DNA from: Ottelia alismoides
Taxonomy: Eukaryota > Streptophyta > Magnoliopsida > Alismatales > Hydrocharitaceae
Direction of reading: 5' to 3'
Length of the DNA: 64,000 bases
Assembly (NCBI GenBank): GCA_037367405.1
Contig: JAZKJV010010615.1
Span: 62,001-126,000, forward strand
Below are positions 24,615 through 36,090 of the stretch, piece by piece. Each line of letters begins with the position of its first letter. Positions within the stretch are counted from its first letter, which is position 1. The position numbers were made by a program, and so were the translations under genes. Below the pieces are notes generated by a model, which was not told where the DNA came from, searched no databases, and worked only from the letters and a program-made list of their open reading frames with translations.

Positions 24615-26190
24615 TACTTTTACTAGTCCCTTAGCAAACACTTATTTGAAAAAGAAGTGTAAAAGAGAAAGAAAAAGAAAAGGATGAGAAATCAAGGTTG
24701 ATTATTAAACTTTCCTTCATTAAATCGAAATATGGAGCTCAGTCAGACCTTTGGATTATTAATTTGTCGGAACCTTATTTTGACTTAATCTTAAAACTTG
24801 ACAACCTCTAAGTTCCACGAATCTATGGTCAAGACTCCTCAATAACCAGATCAGAACAAGTCTACATACACAAACTCTAATGACCATGAATTTTTCCTTG
24901 TACGGTGTAAGTGATATGTAGCTCCCCACCTCAGAAGTAATAAAGAAACAACCTCCCTCAACCCGGTAACTCTAATGCATCGGTCTAGCAACTCTTTCCT
25001 CGAGAAGCGGGGTATTCCCTTCTAAGTTCAAGTGCATCCGGCTCAAGAAGAGGGGGAAGGAGAGAATGGACCATGACTAGTGTAGCCATGTATCCTTGGG
25101 AGCTCTAGCTAGTGTAGCTGAGTCTCCTGCTGCAAGCTTCATGAGATGGTCATGTATAACATAAGCTTTGCTTTCTTTGACTATGTACACTCCGGTAGGA
25201 TTATTAAATTTTCAATCCGACCCACCACTTTTTTGGAGTTATTTTCTTTTTGCACATTTTTTTTCATGTGCATCTGTACAACATATCTACATGGTGCAGC
25301 ATATATATAAGGAGTTTTTCCTCTTGAGCCAATAGATTATCCCTCTTTTGAAGCTTTATTGCAACCCAAAGCTTCTGTCTTTAGACTTCATAACCACCAG
25401 ACCAAGTTGAGACGCACTTTCTTCACTATAAGAAGAAGAGAGGTTCTGCGTAGAAGTACTACCCTCATATGCTACCCCAAGCCAAAGGAAACTGCCTCCT
25501 CACCACCTCATCCATGGAGAGCTATGTGTAAAGTGCTGGCGCAAGTAAAGCCATTGTCTCTGAGAGTCATTTGTGTGTTGTTAAGTACTCTACTTAGGCT
25601 CATCTAGATGACATATGCTCATATCCTAGTGGACTCAAAGAATTAAGTCCCAATGGACCTGAAAAGTCTCAATCCTAAGCCCTCTAAGGTTCCTCTTATC
25701 ATTAGGTGGATTAAGATCTTAACCAAGCTCCATTTGTCAATTTAATTCCATACCAGTTTAAATGTCAACTATGATTTGGAAATTGTACAAGTATTTACAA
25801 AGATGCAATTTTACAAATATTTACACATGTGTAAAATTTTTGAAAAATATTTGAAAACATGAATGTATGCATGAATGTGAAGTTTTGCAAAATATTTACA
25901 AAAATTTACACAAGGTTTTTGCAAACTTTTTGTTTTTCAAACGTTTTACAAAAATTTTGTACTATATACATAAATTTTGATATGAAAGTATTTACAAGCT
26001 ATTTACACAACAAGATTTTACAATCATTTGTAGAAAAATAGTTTTTTATCAATAAATAGGTATGTGCAAAAAGAATTTTATGTACAAGGGAAAATTTTTA
26101 ATTTTTATGGATTTTTAGCCATTTTTATTTATTGACATACTTACAGAAAGTACGAGTTATGGTTAAAGTATATATGAAATATATTTGACA
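24615..26190 (-). other. Element 2 non-coding interior
   Basis: No coding frame. 25775-26050 is dominated by short TTTACAAA/AAATTTT words, and the rest is unremarkable. Confidence 0.5.
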
Positions 26191-26643
26191 CCCCCTATAC
26201 TCAGCTCGAACGATGTCCTTAGAGTGATCAAGAGCGATGAAGAAGACATAACTCGTGCTTAGCATAGAGAAGTGAAAAGGAATGGTATATCCAAAGACGA
26301 ATCAAAGAATAGAATGAAGAGGACTCGGTGTTTCCCCCTATACTTAGGATCAAGTAATCCTAAGTATAGCAAGCTGTACATGAAGGGAAATCCGAGTGGA
26401 AGGATGTACAGGGTCTATCCCCCCTATACTTTGGGTGAAATATCCCTAAGTATAGGCAGCAAAACAGAGGTAGAAATAGACGAAGAAGACCAATATATAC
26501 AAGATGGAGGACATCACTCCCCCTATACTGAAGGTGAAGGATCCTTAAGTACATGCAACGACAGGATTGATGAAACAGAACGATATGAACAACTTAGTGT
26601 GTCCACCCCCCTATACTTAGGATGAGGTATATCCTAAGTATAG
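26191..26643 (-). repeat. Array of PPT-like hairpin units
   Basis: Five units begin with a C run followed by CTATACT on the plus strand: 26191, 26334, 26419, 26519 and 26606. Two contain perfect 13-bp inverted repeats, CTATACTTAGGAT and ATCCTAAGTATAG, with 6-7 nt loops (26338-26369 and 26611-26643). A third (26423-26456) has one mismatch; the others are decayed. In sense orientation each is a stem-loop followed by AGTATAGGGGG, copying the functional PPT of the element. Spacing is about 85-145 bp. Confidence 0.8.
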
Positions 26644-26743
26644 CAAAGATAATCCTATACGAGACCTGTGGTGAAAACAAATACGGAAGAAAGATGGATC
26701 AAACCAAGATGAAACACGTATATTCAAAAGGGTACAATGTTGA

Positions 26744-26788
26744 GGAGCCTCTCAACAAGCGCTAGGTTTTATGCCTCTAGCTGGGTGC
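26744..26788 (-). other. Conserved block downstream of the element 2 ORF
   Basis: Contains GCCTCTCAACAAGCGCTAGG and TAGCTGGGTGC on the plus strand. It aligns with 16167-16213 of element 1 over about 47 positions, including the AGCGCT palindrome. It lies between the last reading frame (stop 26860) and the hairpin array. Confidence 0.7.
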
Positions 26789-26859
26789 AAAGCCTAGGAT
26801 AATGTTGTATCAAGGTTCAGGACGGCATTTGTAAGGCAAATGTCATACTGTCGTCGTAG

Positions 26860-27552
26860 TCATGGTGGATGAACTACGACGAAATCAACAATGTAAGAAG
26901 TGACACCCAGGTATGTAATCAAAAGGGTGTTTGCTACCGGCCAAGGATATGGGAATAATGATTCGGGATCTGGTAGCACAAAAGAAATCATCAGCTCAGG
27001 CTCAGACTGGAGTGGAAGTGTAGAGCCATAGAAATCAAACGTTGAGAAGGATGGATCAGTCATGGAATCCTCCATCAGTGTCTCAAAAAGGTGTGGAAAG
27101 TGAAGATCAGCAGACTTTCTAAGAAAACTGATATCTGATGCATATAATGGAGACAAATCAGACAGATCATCGAATATCTCAAGGATCGGCTCATCCTCGC
27201 GAGGGTCGTCGAGGTGAGAAGACTCAGAATCAGAGTGATCGGAAGGCTCGGTTTCGTGATCTGCCAGATCGGATACACTCTCAGAAGGTGAAACCGAGTA
27301 CTCATCATATGTGGCATTCTCCCGTAGATAACCCTTGGGGAGAAATGCAAGATTGTCAATGAGGAGTAGAGGATCAGGATCTATCAGGGCATCTGCCCTG
27401 CTGTCAAGCACCCACTCTGTGCACCAGGCTGTATCATCATCTGAAGTCTGGCTCTCGGCAATCTGGAAGCAGGAGAAGGTACTGGTCATCATCGCAGAGG
27501 CTGGTAAGGTGACTACAGCTGATCCTCGCTCTGCGGCAATGCTGGCTGGCAT
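26860..27552 (-). CDS. Element 2 acidic ORF, about 230 aa
   Basis: An open minus-strand frame rich in D, E and S (for example SDHSDSESSHLDDPREDEP), ending in VVVHPP. Its start is uncertain, since it follows the frame 27602-28126 with only a short gap and could be a frame-shifted continuation of it. No known domain is seen. It occupies the same place as the C-terminal part of the element 1 ORF, directly before the conserved block. It may be the tail of a gag-associated polyprotein. Confidence 0.4.
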   Translation of the reverse strand: MPASIAAERGSAVVTLPASAMMTSTFSCFQIAESQTSDDDTAWCTEWVLDSRADALIDPDPLLLIDNLAFLPKGYLRENATYDEYSVSPSESVSDLADHETEPSDHSDSESSHLDDPREDEPILEIFDDLSDLSPLYASDISFLRKSADLHFPHLFETLMEDSMTDPSFSTFDFYGSTLPLQSEPELMISFVLPDPESLFPYPWPVANTLLITYLGVTSYIVDFVVVHPP

Positions 27553-27601
27553 CTGGTCCTCAAAACATGTATCTGTCTCATCAAAGTGGAGGACAAAAGG
27601 C

Positions 27602-28126
27602 TCAAATACAGGACTCTATATCTGGCCTCTCAAAGTGGTGTCCCATATCAAGATGTGGCTGCTGAGCTGAGTCCGGGTATCTGTCTAACTCCGAGAAGTG
27701 TCTCTGCAGAAAAGAAGCTGAATCATCTGGGGATGGACTCTGAACTGGCTGGATCGCTGACTGTAGTAGCTGGGGCTCCTCCATGTCTTGGAGTATCAGA
27801 AGATCTGATATCCAAGAATCGTCAACTAAAAATTCTGGGTTTGACTCGAACTCTAGTTGGAAAACCAACGGGAACTCGAGTAGACTCCGGCTCAAAACCT
27901 CTACTATAGCAGTCATGTCCTCTGTACTCTGTGGTGCTGCAGAATCCAAGTCCTCGGGCTGGTGTGTAGAAAGTGTATCCTCATGTAGTGCGACACACCC
28001 TACTGGTATTGCGGCATCCTCATATGTTGACCCGACTAAGGCATCTCGTGAAGATGGTCTCTGTGAAAAGTAACCTCGAGATGGTATGCAGTAAGTCAAT
28101 GTCGGAACTGCGGTGTGAACCGCCAC
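27602..28126 (-). pseudogene. Element 2 middle frame, about 174 aa
   Basis: A minus-strand frame following the gag remnant in another register. It contains acidic and serine-rich text (LEFESNPEFLVDDSW, EEPQLLQSAIQ) with no recognised fold. The overlap with the end of the gag frame (28020-28307) indicates a frameshift between them. It is best read as part of one decayed polyprotein. Confidence 0.4.
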
Positions 28127-28905
28127 ATGAGGTAATCACCAATGCTATCTGATCCGTGGTCATCCCCCGCAAAGAGATCTCGATAAGGTATGTCAGTGAA
28201 AGTCCGTGCTCGGGAAATCTCCTCAAGAGGTCAAGAAACCTCGTCCATGCCTCGTGCAGTGGCTCCTGGGGGTCTACTGAAAACTCTGTGATCAAGGACT
28301 GCATCACCTCTACTCTACGTTGGGGAAATTATCTCTGTAGAAACTCAAACCGCAAGTTTCCCCACGTAGCAAATCTCCCTCCCAATCGTCGGTGCCATCG
28401 CATGGCTCTATACTGAAGTGTAAATGGGAAGGTCTTCAGCATCAGCTCCTCTGTAGTGATGTCCGAATAGATCTGTGTCCTGCAAAACTCCTCGAACTCA
28501 GACAGGTGAAGATAGGGCTCATCGTGCACCTCTCCTGAGAATGTCGGCAATCTCTGAATAAGCTCCAAATCCAGAATGAATGGACCTAATGTTGAATCTG
28601 ACTGAGCTCCCCGTCCTATCTGCTCATCCTCCATACTAGCATAGGAGACATCTGATACTAGCATCTGCTCTCTATGATCACGTGCAAAGTGCACTCTCAA
28701 CTCAGCAATGGCATCGCCCGGGCCTCACATCTGCTCAATCTGATCTCCGCGGACGTCTAGCGCAGCATGCCCAGAAGAATGAAAGGGATGGGAGGGAGGG
28801 AACGGGAGGTTGGTCGGAGATCCGACCTCCCTCGAAGGTGGACTGGACTGATGGGAAGAAGATGGAGTAGCCGCAAGAGTCGGCAAGAAGTGAGGGGGGT
28901 CCATC
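28020..28905 (-). pseudogene. Element 2 gag (broken)
   Basis: One minus-strand register carries a retrotransposon gag capsid core: LPTFSGEVHDEPYLHLSEFE, FPFTLQYRAMRWHRRL, then EPLHEAWTRFLDLLRRFPEHG. This is the pattern of plant Tat/Athila gag proteins. In-frame stops interrupt it at 28725-28727 and 28329-28331, and the end shifts register near 28126. No zinc knuckle follows. In an active relative this protein would form the particle that packages the RNA. This copy cannot. Confidence 0.72.
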
Positions 28906-30343
28906 GTCCAGGGATACAGAAAAGGAAAAGAACTTAAGGGAGGGTGGGAGGGAGAAAGATAGATGACTGGAGGAGAAGACAGTTGAAGAAGAGAACGGAT
29001 GGGATCTGAAAACACAAACAAGATCGATCAAGCAATACCCCCAATTCACCTACTCGACACCGAGCTGATGACCGTAAAAGATCGGTCTTTTATCTTGTCT
29101 ATTTTATTAGGTGATCAAACAGTCTTTCAGGGCGATTAAGCGAGCTGATAGGGATCCAATACTCCTAACAGACTGTCCTGACTAAAAAGCTGGTAGTCTG
29201 TCAAGAGATCGGATATGGCTCTAGCCTAGGATGCGGGTCACTCTCTTGCTCATTCAAACAAGATAATGAGGGGACTACTCTCCCAAGACAAATTATTAGG
29301 TCAATGTCTTTTAAGATCAAGTTTGGTTAACAGTCCCAATTTTATGGTTTTTGTTTTTTAGGTATTTTTCAAGCAAACTACACCTAACGAATTTTTCGGT
29401 TCTCCTGATTATTTTAAGTCCAAAAATCGGGGGAGAAGACAAAAAAGCCAATGCGCGAAAATCAATGATGCATGCAGAGTAAGAAATGTGTACCTGACTC
29501 CAGCAGTCTACATGCAGAGTGATCCGCGCATAAAATAAAGACAAAATATAAACTACCTATATGATGCACGAGAATCCGGCCCTAGACAAAGCAATTTCTA
29601 CACGTAAGCACAGTTGCCAGGTACTCAAGCCTAAGTCCGGAGTCCTATCTTGGGAACCACTCGGTGTCCGCCACAACGGATCCTGCACGCGTTGTATGTG
29701 ACTCCTCAAGGCACGTGGACTAGAGCTTAAATAATCTGACTTTTTCTTTGTGATTTAATTAATTAGGTCCAATTATCGATCAATAGGCCACAAGCAGATA
29801 ATTAGGTGTTTGGATCCTAATCAATTACGTCAGAATCACAGAAAATCCTAAGCTAGGGCTCAAAACCGTGTAAATCAAATAAGCAGTAAATAAACGGTTA
29901 GAAATCAAAACCGGCGAAAAACCGTGGTGAGGTCCCCAGAGCACACCGGTGCTCGACGAAACAGACCCCGATATCACCCAAGTGTCCAAGTATTTGAGTC
30001 CTGTGTTATTACAATAAAATGGTTTGCAGAAAATAAAACTAAACTAATTCTAATCTAAACTACAGTTATTTCTTGGCTATTCCGCAGTTCCCGAACTTCG
30101 GTCCTCCTCCTCGCGCTCTCATGTGGCTTCGTACAGAAGGAAGCCGCCTCCGAATCCCGCGGTTACTTCGGCTTCTGAAAAAGCCACCTCGGTCCTCAGG
30201 CCCTCGTAAGAAAGCAAAACGAAAGTGTGTCAGACCAGAAAAATATATAAATAAATCAGATAAAAAAATATATCTATAAATAACTACAGAAAAGTCGTGG
30301 AAAAGAAAATCGCGAAAAATCGAAAAAGACTACGAAGCCGTGC
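28906..30343 (-). other. Element 2 5' leader
   Basis: About 1.4 kb between the primer site and gag with no recognised function. 28735-29049 is pyrimidine-rich on the sense strand and yields serine/proline-rich frames without similarity. Confidence 0.5.
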
Positions 30344-30362
30344 TCCCCGACAACGGCACCAC
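30344..30362 (-). promoter_or_regulatory. Primer-binding site, tRNA-Asp type (element 2)
   Basis: The minus strand reads TGGTGCCGTTGTCGGGGAG two nt inside the LTR. It is a slightly diverged version of the element 1 site at 18430-18447. Confidence 0.85.
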
Positions 30363-30364
30363 TA

Positions 30365-33300
30365 TGATGAGTCGAAAATCCCCTCCTGAATCCGGGTGAG
30401 GTAAAAATCACTCTCGGGTTGCTGCGACCCGGATCTCGGAGAATCGAACTCAACAAGAAAAATAAGAAAACCACCAATCGGAAGATCAAACAATGAAAGC
30501 AAACAACGGTCCTCGCTATTTTATTAACCTGGTATAGCGACCAGGGTCGGACTCAAGGAGCACGGGATGGCCGAGACGGCCTACGAAGTAGTCAAAATCA
30601 AAAATAAAGAATAAAATATTTTTGGTGGGTTTTAATGGTTTTTAAATTTTTTTGTGTTTTTAATTATATAAGAAAAAGATAAGAAAAGATATAAACAAGC
30701 AACAACAACAATTTATTTAAGTACTCCAAAATAATCCAAAAATTGAGATAAAATTGTTTTTGTGTTTTTTATGTTTTTAGGTGTTTTTGGTAATTTTATG
30801 AGAATTTTATAATTTTTATTTGATTTTCTAAAAATTGAGAAAGAGGAAAACAAGAGATCAAAGTGCAGCCAGACTTGAAAGATCAATTAAAAATATATAA
30901 TTGGTCTATAAAAATCTGGAGACAATTTTTATGAAAAATACAAAAATTAAGCTATAGAAAAAGAGTTTGCATTTTTTGAATTTTATAGATTTTTTTAATG
31001 ATTTTTAGAAGATTTTTAGAGATTTTTAATTTTTATGGTTTTATAAATCCAAATAACATAAAAATTGGATAGAAGCTAGAAGACTACTATACTAACAATT
31101 CCTAATTTTTTTATAATTTTTGAAAAGTTTTAATATTTTTCTTTCATTTTCTTTTTCAAATAGTGAGAAAAATACGTGTTTTTGAATTTTAAAAAATAAC
31201 ATAAAGCCTCGAAAATGTCTCAAAAATTTAGAGAAATTTTACATAGTGGCAGGAGCCACGTGTCCAAATTTCACCTAATTTGGAGTTCAATTGATATTTT
31301 ATTCAACACAAACAAAGCACACAATAAGCAAGGACCTAAGTGCAAAGAAACATACTTCCAGGGCCAAACAATAACAAAAATACAAAGCCCAGGGCATGGA
31401 ATGCAAATAGTCCACAACTCTCACGCGCACAGCACGTGGTTCAGACACAGAAGGGCATAAATATAATTCTTATTTAAAAAGATGCAATCAGTAACAGCAC
31501 AAAGTTCGAGACTAAAGGTGCAAATAACCCACAACTCACATGTCGATGCACGTGTCTCACATAAACAAGGGTTATAATGCAAATAACAAGAATCTAAGGT
31601 CCTAAATGCAAATGTTCCAAATAAAAAAGAACTTCCTAAAATATTTGCAGGACTAACTAGCAATAATATAACGACAGGGGCCTAAGGGAAATTACCCCTT
31701 ATTAATGATCGACGGTCGAGGGGGTGTCACGTGTAGATCGGATGGATGAGAGTATCAGCCACCCCTTCATCGATGAACGGTCCTGATCAAAGCCCTGATG
31801 GATCGGACGGTGGATATCTCTCACTGATGGACGGTCCGGATCAAAATTGGAGCGAATAGGCTGATCGAACGGTGGAAGAAGGTCCTCCAAGAACTCGACG
31901 CTGGTGAGGTTCGCCGGCCCAATCCGTGTGCGCTGGACCTCCTCAGGAGCTACTGAGATGTGGAGAAGGACGCTCGAAGTCTTCCGCAGCTGATGGTTGG
32001 CTTCGATGGGACCAAGGAGCTCTGGAGACTCCCTGCGAGGATGGAGGTTCGGAGCTGTTCTGCCCGAAGCTGTTGGACCCCCAGATGGGGTCCTTTGGAC
32101 CTGCAAGCTGCACAGAACGAAACAGGGGTCGAGGGCAAAGTGCCTCGACCCATCAGCAGGTGAAGAAGGTGGTCTGGTGAGGCGGAGTGTCGCCCTCCAG
32201 CGAAGCGACGGCGGGTGGAACCTGCTCCGAGGCGAGTCAGGGTAAATGGAAGGGTGGAACAGGTGGAGGGAAGTCTGACGGAGGTGGTAGGGCAGTCGGA
32301 AGGGCAAATGGGTGGTCGGAGATGGCGGGTGACGGCGGTGGAGCTAACTGAACTGAAATCGAAAAAATTAAATCTAGCCTAACCTAGAAGTTATCTACGC
32401 TACCTTGTGAAGGAGGATGTCTGTGCTGGAGGTCAGGGACCTCCGTGGGTCTTCGCCTCAATGGATCGACGGTCCAGAGGCTCTAGCTCACCTCGCGGCG
32501 GAGCACGACGGTGTAGCCGTCGGATCAGTGGTTCTCGGCTTCCCGTGACTCGCTTCGACCCTCTCTCACACGGCTGTCACTCAGGTGAGGGAGAAGAGAT
32601 CACTGGCGACGAGGGGGAAGGCCAAAGATGGAGTGAAAAGCGTGGCGGAGGAGATGATATATACTCGTAGGGGTCCAGAAAGATGGAGGTCGGGCGAGTG
32701 ATTCAGAGCTCGGATCCCTAAGCAGGTCCCCGGGCGTGGATCAGGGATGATTCAAGTGTAATCAGGACCCGGGGTTTAGCTGATTGGTGATCGGATCATG
32801 CTTGGAAAAATAGGCGAAGTCGGGCCGGGAGCAAAGATCCGGGTCGAGTGGTCCAGGGGGGGAGTTGATCGGGGGTCAACAATCCCCCGTGGACTAATCA
32901 AATTATTCCATTTTGAAATTTTTTTGTAAAATCATTTAAAATTAGTAAATAACTTTATTTTAAAAATTTTCCAAAATGAAAAATGTTTATTTATTTTCAA
33001 AGTATTTTTTAGTGATTTTCATTTTTTTGAAAAATAAATAACGTATTTACATTATATTATTATTATATATAGGTATGTACACATATGTATTTTTTATTTT
33101 TATTTTTAATTGTTTATTTTTGTATAATTATTCCAATTTTATATTTTATTTATTTACAATATAAAATTTGGAATAAAAAGGTATTTTTATTTTATTTTTA
33201 TGATTTATTTACATTAGTTAAATAAATATATCTATATACATATGTATATGGTATATATACAAGGAGGAAAATGATTTTTATTACTTTTCTTTTTATTTTG

Positions 33301-33687
33301 ATTTTTATGATTTTTTATTTTTATAAATATGTACAAAATATTAGAAACACTTCTTAATTTTATTTTGAGGAAAATAACATTATTTATATACATGGGGTTA
33401 TGTACAAGTATGATTGACCTTATCTCTCTCTACTTGGATTCTTTTGCGGTCAGGCTCATGCTGAGGCCTCCCTTGGGATTAGGTCACTCAATATTTATTC
33501 TAAATATTTTCCTCTTTTTCTTGTATTTCTTTATTCCTTTATTTTCACCCAAAAACATGCTAATTATGCATAATTACAAGATGCATGCATTTTGATAATT
33601 TATGATATTTACACATATTTACATGGCATTTTGCTGAGGTTTCTAGCTAAAATAAAGGAATAAAGAGTGATCAATGGGGATTCATCA
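30365..33687 (-). repeat. 5' LTR of element 2
   Basis: 3323 bp partner of 21294-24601, with the minus-strand TATATA at 32658-32663. The 201-codon minus-strand frame at 31702-32307 is disrupted in the other LTR, so it is probably not a real gene. Confidence 0.92.
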
Positions 33688-33692
33688 GTATC

Positions 33693-34171
33693 GCATGGAA
33701 ACGGAGGAGTAAGTTCGTGCAAGGCATGAATAGTTAGCCCATAGGGGCACGAAGAGAAGTCATATCTGCAAGGAGCGTCGTCAGAGGCACGAGGAGCAGC
33801 CGCCAGGGAGGTTCAATCTCGAGGAGGGGCATCATGTGATGAGAAGAAGCAATAGTATCGTGTTCTCCAAGTACAATATGATAGCTATATGATTTTATTC
33901 TTGTAATTGGAGCTCATTTTGTTGGACAAAAAAACTGAAAAGACATTGTGCCCTTTCATTTTTTCGACCTAGTGGATTTTGTTGCAGGTCATTGTGCCTA
34001 TGGGTTTTTCTCCTCTCTCACATCGAGGAGGGTTTTCTCACATAAAATTTCTCATCTTTCTGTGCTTGCTTTATTATTGTGTTACTATTATTTTTCTTAG
34101 TTCCCGTGTGGAAATGTTTCGTTGCTAGTCATCCTTTGCATGACTTGTTAAGGGGACCACGCGATTTCCCA
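33693..34171 (+). repeat. Copia 5' LTR, right part
   Basis: Resumes with GCATGG after the GTATC duplication. It carries R/U5-like text and ends close to the primer-binding site TGGTATCAAAGC (34177-34188). The exact end is uncertain by a few bases. Together with 21122-21293 the LTR is about 650 bp. Confidence 0.65.
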
Positions 34172-34201
34172 AAAAGTGGTATCAAAGCTCATGTTGTCAA
34201 G

Positions 34202-36090
34202 ATGGAAAAGGATGGTGAAGGCACGATGACCAAGTTGCCGAGCACAAATTGGCAAATTTGGAAGGCCAGGATGGATGGCATCTTATATTGCAGGGACCTC
34301 CATGATCCGGTCGAAGGAAAAACAGCCAAACCCGAGGGCATGTCCACAGGTGACTGGAAGAAGATGAATAGGAAAGAAGTCTGCACTATCCGAAAGTGCT
34401 AGACTTATCGGTATTCCACCATGTCACAGAAGAGACGAGTGCAAAGAAAACGTGGGAGAAACTAACAGAGCTTTATGAGTAGAAGACGGCTACCACCAAG
34501 GCATTCTTGATTTAGAAGTTGGTAAATCTAAAGTATATGGGATGAAGGTTGCTGAGCATTTGAATGAGTTCCAGTGTCTCATAAATCAACTAAGTACCAT
34601 GAACATGGCATCAGATGATGAATTACATGCACTTCTTCTACTGAGTTCTCTGCTAGACAGTTGGGAAACCCTGGTGATTACCGTGAGAAACTCCATAACA
34701 GATGACAAGCTGACCATACCTATGGTCAAGAGCAGTCTTTTGAATGAAGAAATTAAATTATGATAATCTGAAGTGTCCTCTTCTTCACATGTGTACGCAG
34801 TTGAGAGAAGAGACAGGTCCAATAGTAGGGAAAATCACAAGAGAGACAGAAACCCAGGGAGAAGTCCAAGGATAGAGGAAAGTGTCATCATTGCAACAAG
34901 CGTGATCACTGGAAGAGAGACTGTAGAGTTTGGAAAAGAGAGCAAGCAGAAGCTAAAAAGAATCAGAAGAGAAGATGAGAATGTTTTTGCAATAGTGGTT
35001 GATGACAATGAGGATCAGTTGGTTCTCACTCTTCAGGAACAATGTCTGTATGTAGGGGATGACTTCGAATGGGCCTTCAACACAATCATCTCCTACCACA
35101 TGACCCGAGACAGGGAGTTCTTCACTTCCTATACAGAGGAAGATTTTGGGAGAGTCAAGATGGAGAACAATATTTACTCCAAGATCGTTGGCACGGGGAC
35201 CATCTCAATTCAGACTGATATCGGATGTGCAATGACTCTGCACTTCTGCAGGATGTTAGGCATGTTCCTGATTTACAACTTATCCTCATATTTGATTCTT
35301 AACTGTATAGGGAAGGCTACCATCTGAAGTTTGGCAACAACATGTGCAAGATCGACAAGGGCTCTCTTATCATGGCCAGAGGCAGGTTGCGTTGCATGCT
35401 CTACAAGACTCAAGTGAAGGCCATGGATGTCAAACTACATGCTAGTAAGAGTGACACATCGAATCTCTGACATCGTCGACTCGGACAAAAGAGCCAAAAT
35501 GGCTTACAGCTTTTGAGCAGCAAGGAGTTTATTCCATGCCACACTGACATCACATTATCACATTGTGATTCATGTGAGGTTGGAAAAAACTGGCGTGCAA
35601 CTTTCAAGTCCAGATCAAAGGTGAAGGAAGACCTCCTGCACTTGATTTACTCTGATTTGTTTGATCCTATGGAGACAACATCTTTGGAAGGAAACACATA
35701 TTTTCTGACCTTCATTGATGATGCATCAAGGAAGGTGTGGGTTTATATGTTGAGGATGAAGTATTAAGTCTTTGATTGCTTCAAGAAATTCCATGCCGTG
35801 GTGGAGCGCGATACATGCAAAGTGTTGATGTGTCTATGCATGGACAATGGAGGGATGGATACCTCTCATAGCTTCCAGAGCTACTGTGCAGAGCACGAGA
35901 TCATGCATGAAAGGACAGAGCCCGACACACCCCAGCACAATGGTGTCGTTGAACGGATGAATAGGACCATTGTGGAGAGAGTTCGTTGCATGTTGAAGAC
36001 ATCAAAGCTGCTAAAACTTTTTGGGTTGAGGATATTTAGACCGCCTGCTACTTGATTAATAGATCTTCCCTTGAATTTACATTTCTTGGA
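34202..36090 (+). pseudogene. Copia gag-protease-integrase remnant (truncated)
   Basis: ATG 34202 opens a copia-type gag (KLPSTNWQIWKARMDGILY; later HLNEFQCLINQLS and DSWETLVITVRNS). A CCHC knuckle follows at about 34885-34925 (CHHCNKRDHWKRDC). At the protease the expected DTGAS reads NTIIS (about 35074-35090), so the catalytic aspartate is gone. Integrase has CDSCEVGKNWRATF, LIYSDLFDPM, FIDDASRKVWVYML, MDNGGMD and PQHNGVVERMNRT, and ends near LFGLRI. No RT follows. Stops and frameshifts are numerous. Confidence 0.82.

Larger units (their letters stand above)
21294..33687 (-). mobile_element. Element 2: pol-less Tat/Athila-like LTR retrotransposon with gag remnant
   Basis: A 12.4-kb insertion with 3.3-kb LTRs (plus strand TGATGAG to TTCATCA) and a perfect 5-bp target duplication GTATC (21289-21293, 33688-33692). 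On the minus strand the interior (24602-30364) has a tRNA-Asp-type primer site, a decayed gag, an acidic frame, a conserved 3' block, a PPT-hairpin array and the terminal PPT. No RT, integrase or RNase H is present. The layout resembles plant terminal-repeat elements that retain only GAG (TR-GAG) or large LARD elements. Confidence 0.92.
21122..36090 (+). mobile_element. Truncated Ty1/copia element, split by element 2
   Basis: Host copia sequence occupies 21122-21293 and 33693-about 36090. The 5' LTR starts TGTTGGACAATT, has a TATAAATA box at 21191-21198 and is broken by element 2. It resumes at 33693 and ends near 34171. The primer-binding site TGGTATCAAAGC follows at 34177-34188. Gag, zinc knuckle, protease and most of integrase are recognisable. 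RT, RNase H and the 3' LTR are missing: the element stops inside integrase, about 275 bp before the SBPase start codon. Confidence 0.82.

Noticed and set aside
26191..26643. CRISPR array
   Set aside because: Repeat units are short hairpins with unequal spacing inside a plant retrotransposon, and no cas genes exist. The units copy the element's PPT.
31702..32307. 201-codon minus-strand frame in the element 2 LTR
   Set aside because: The same stretch in the partner LTR (22603-23216) is broken between two frames, so no selection for a protein is visible.
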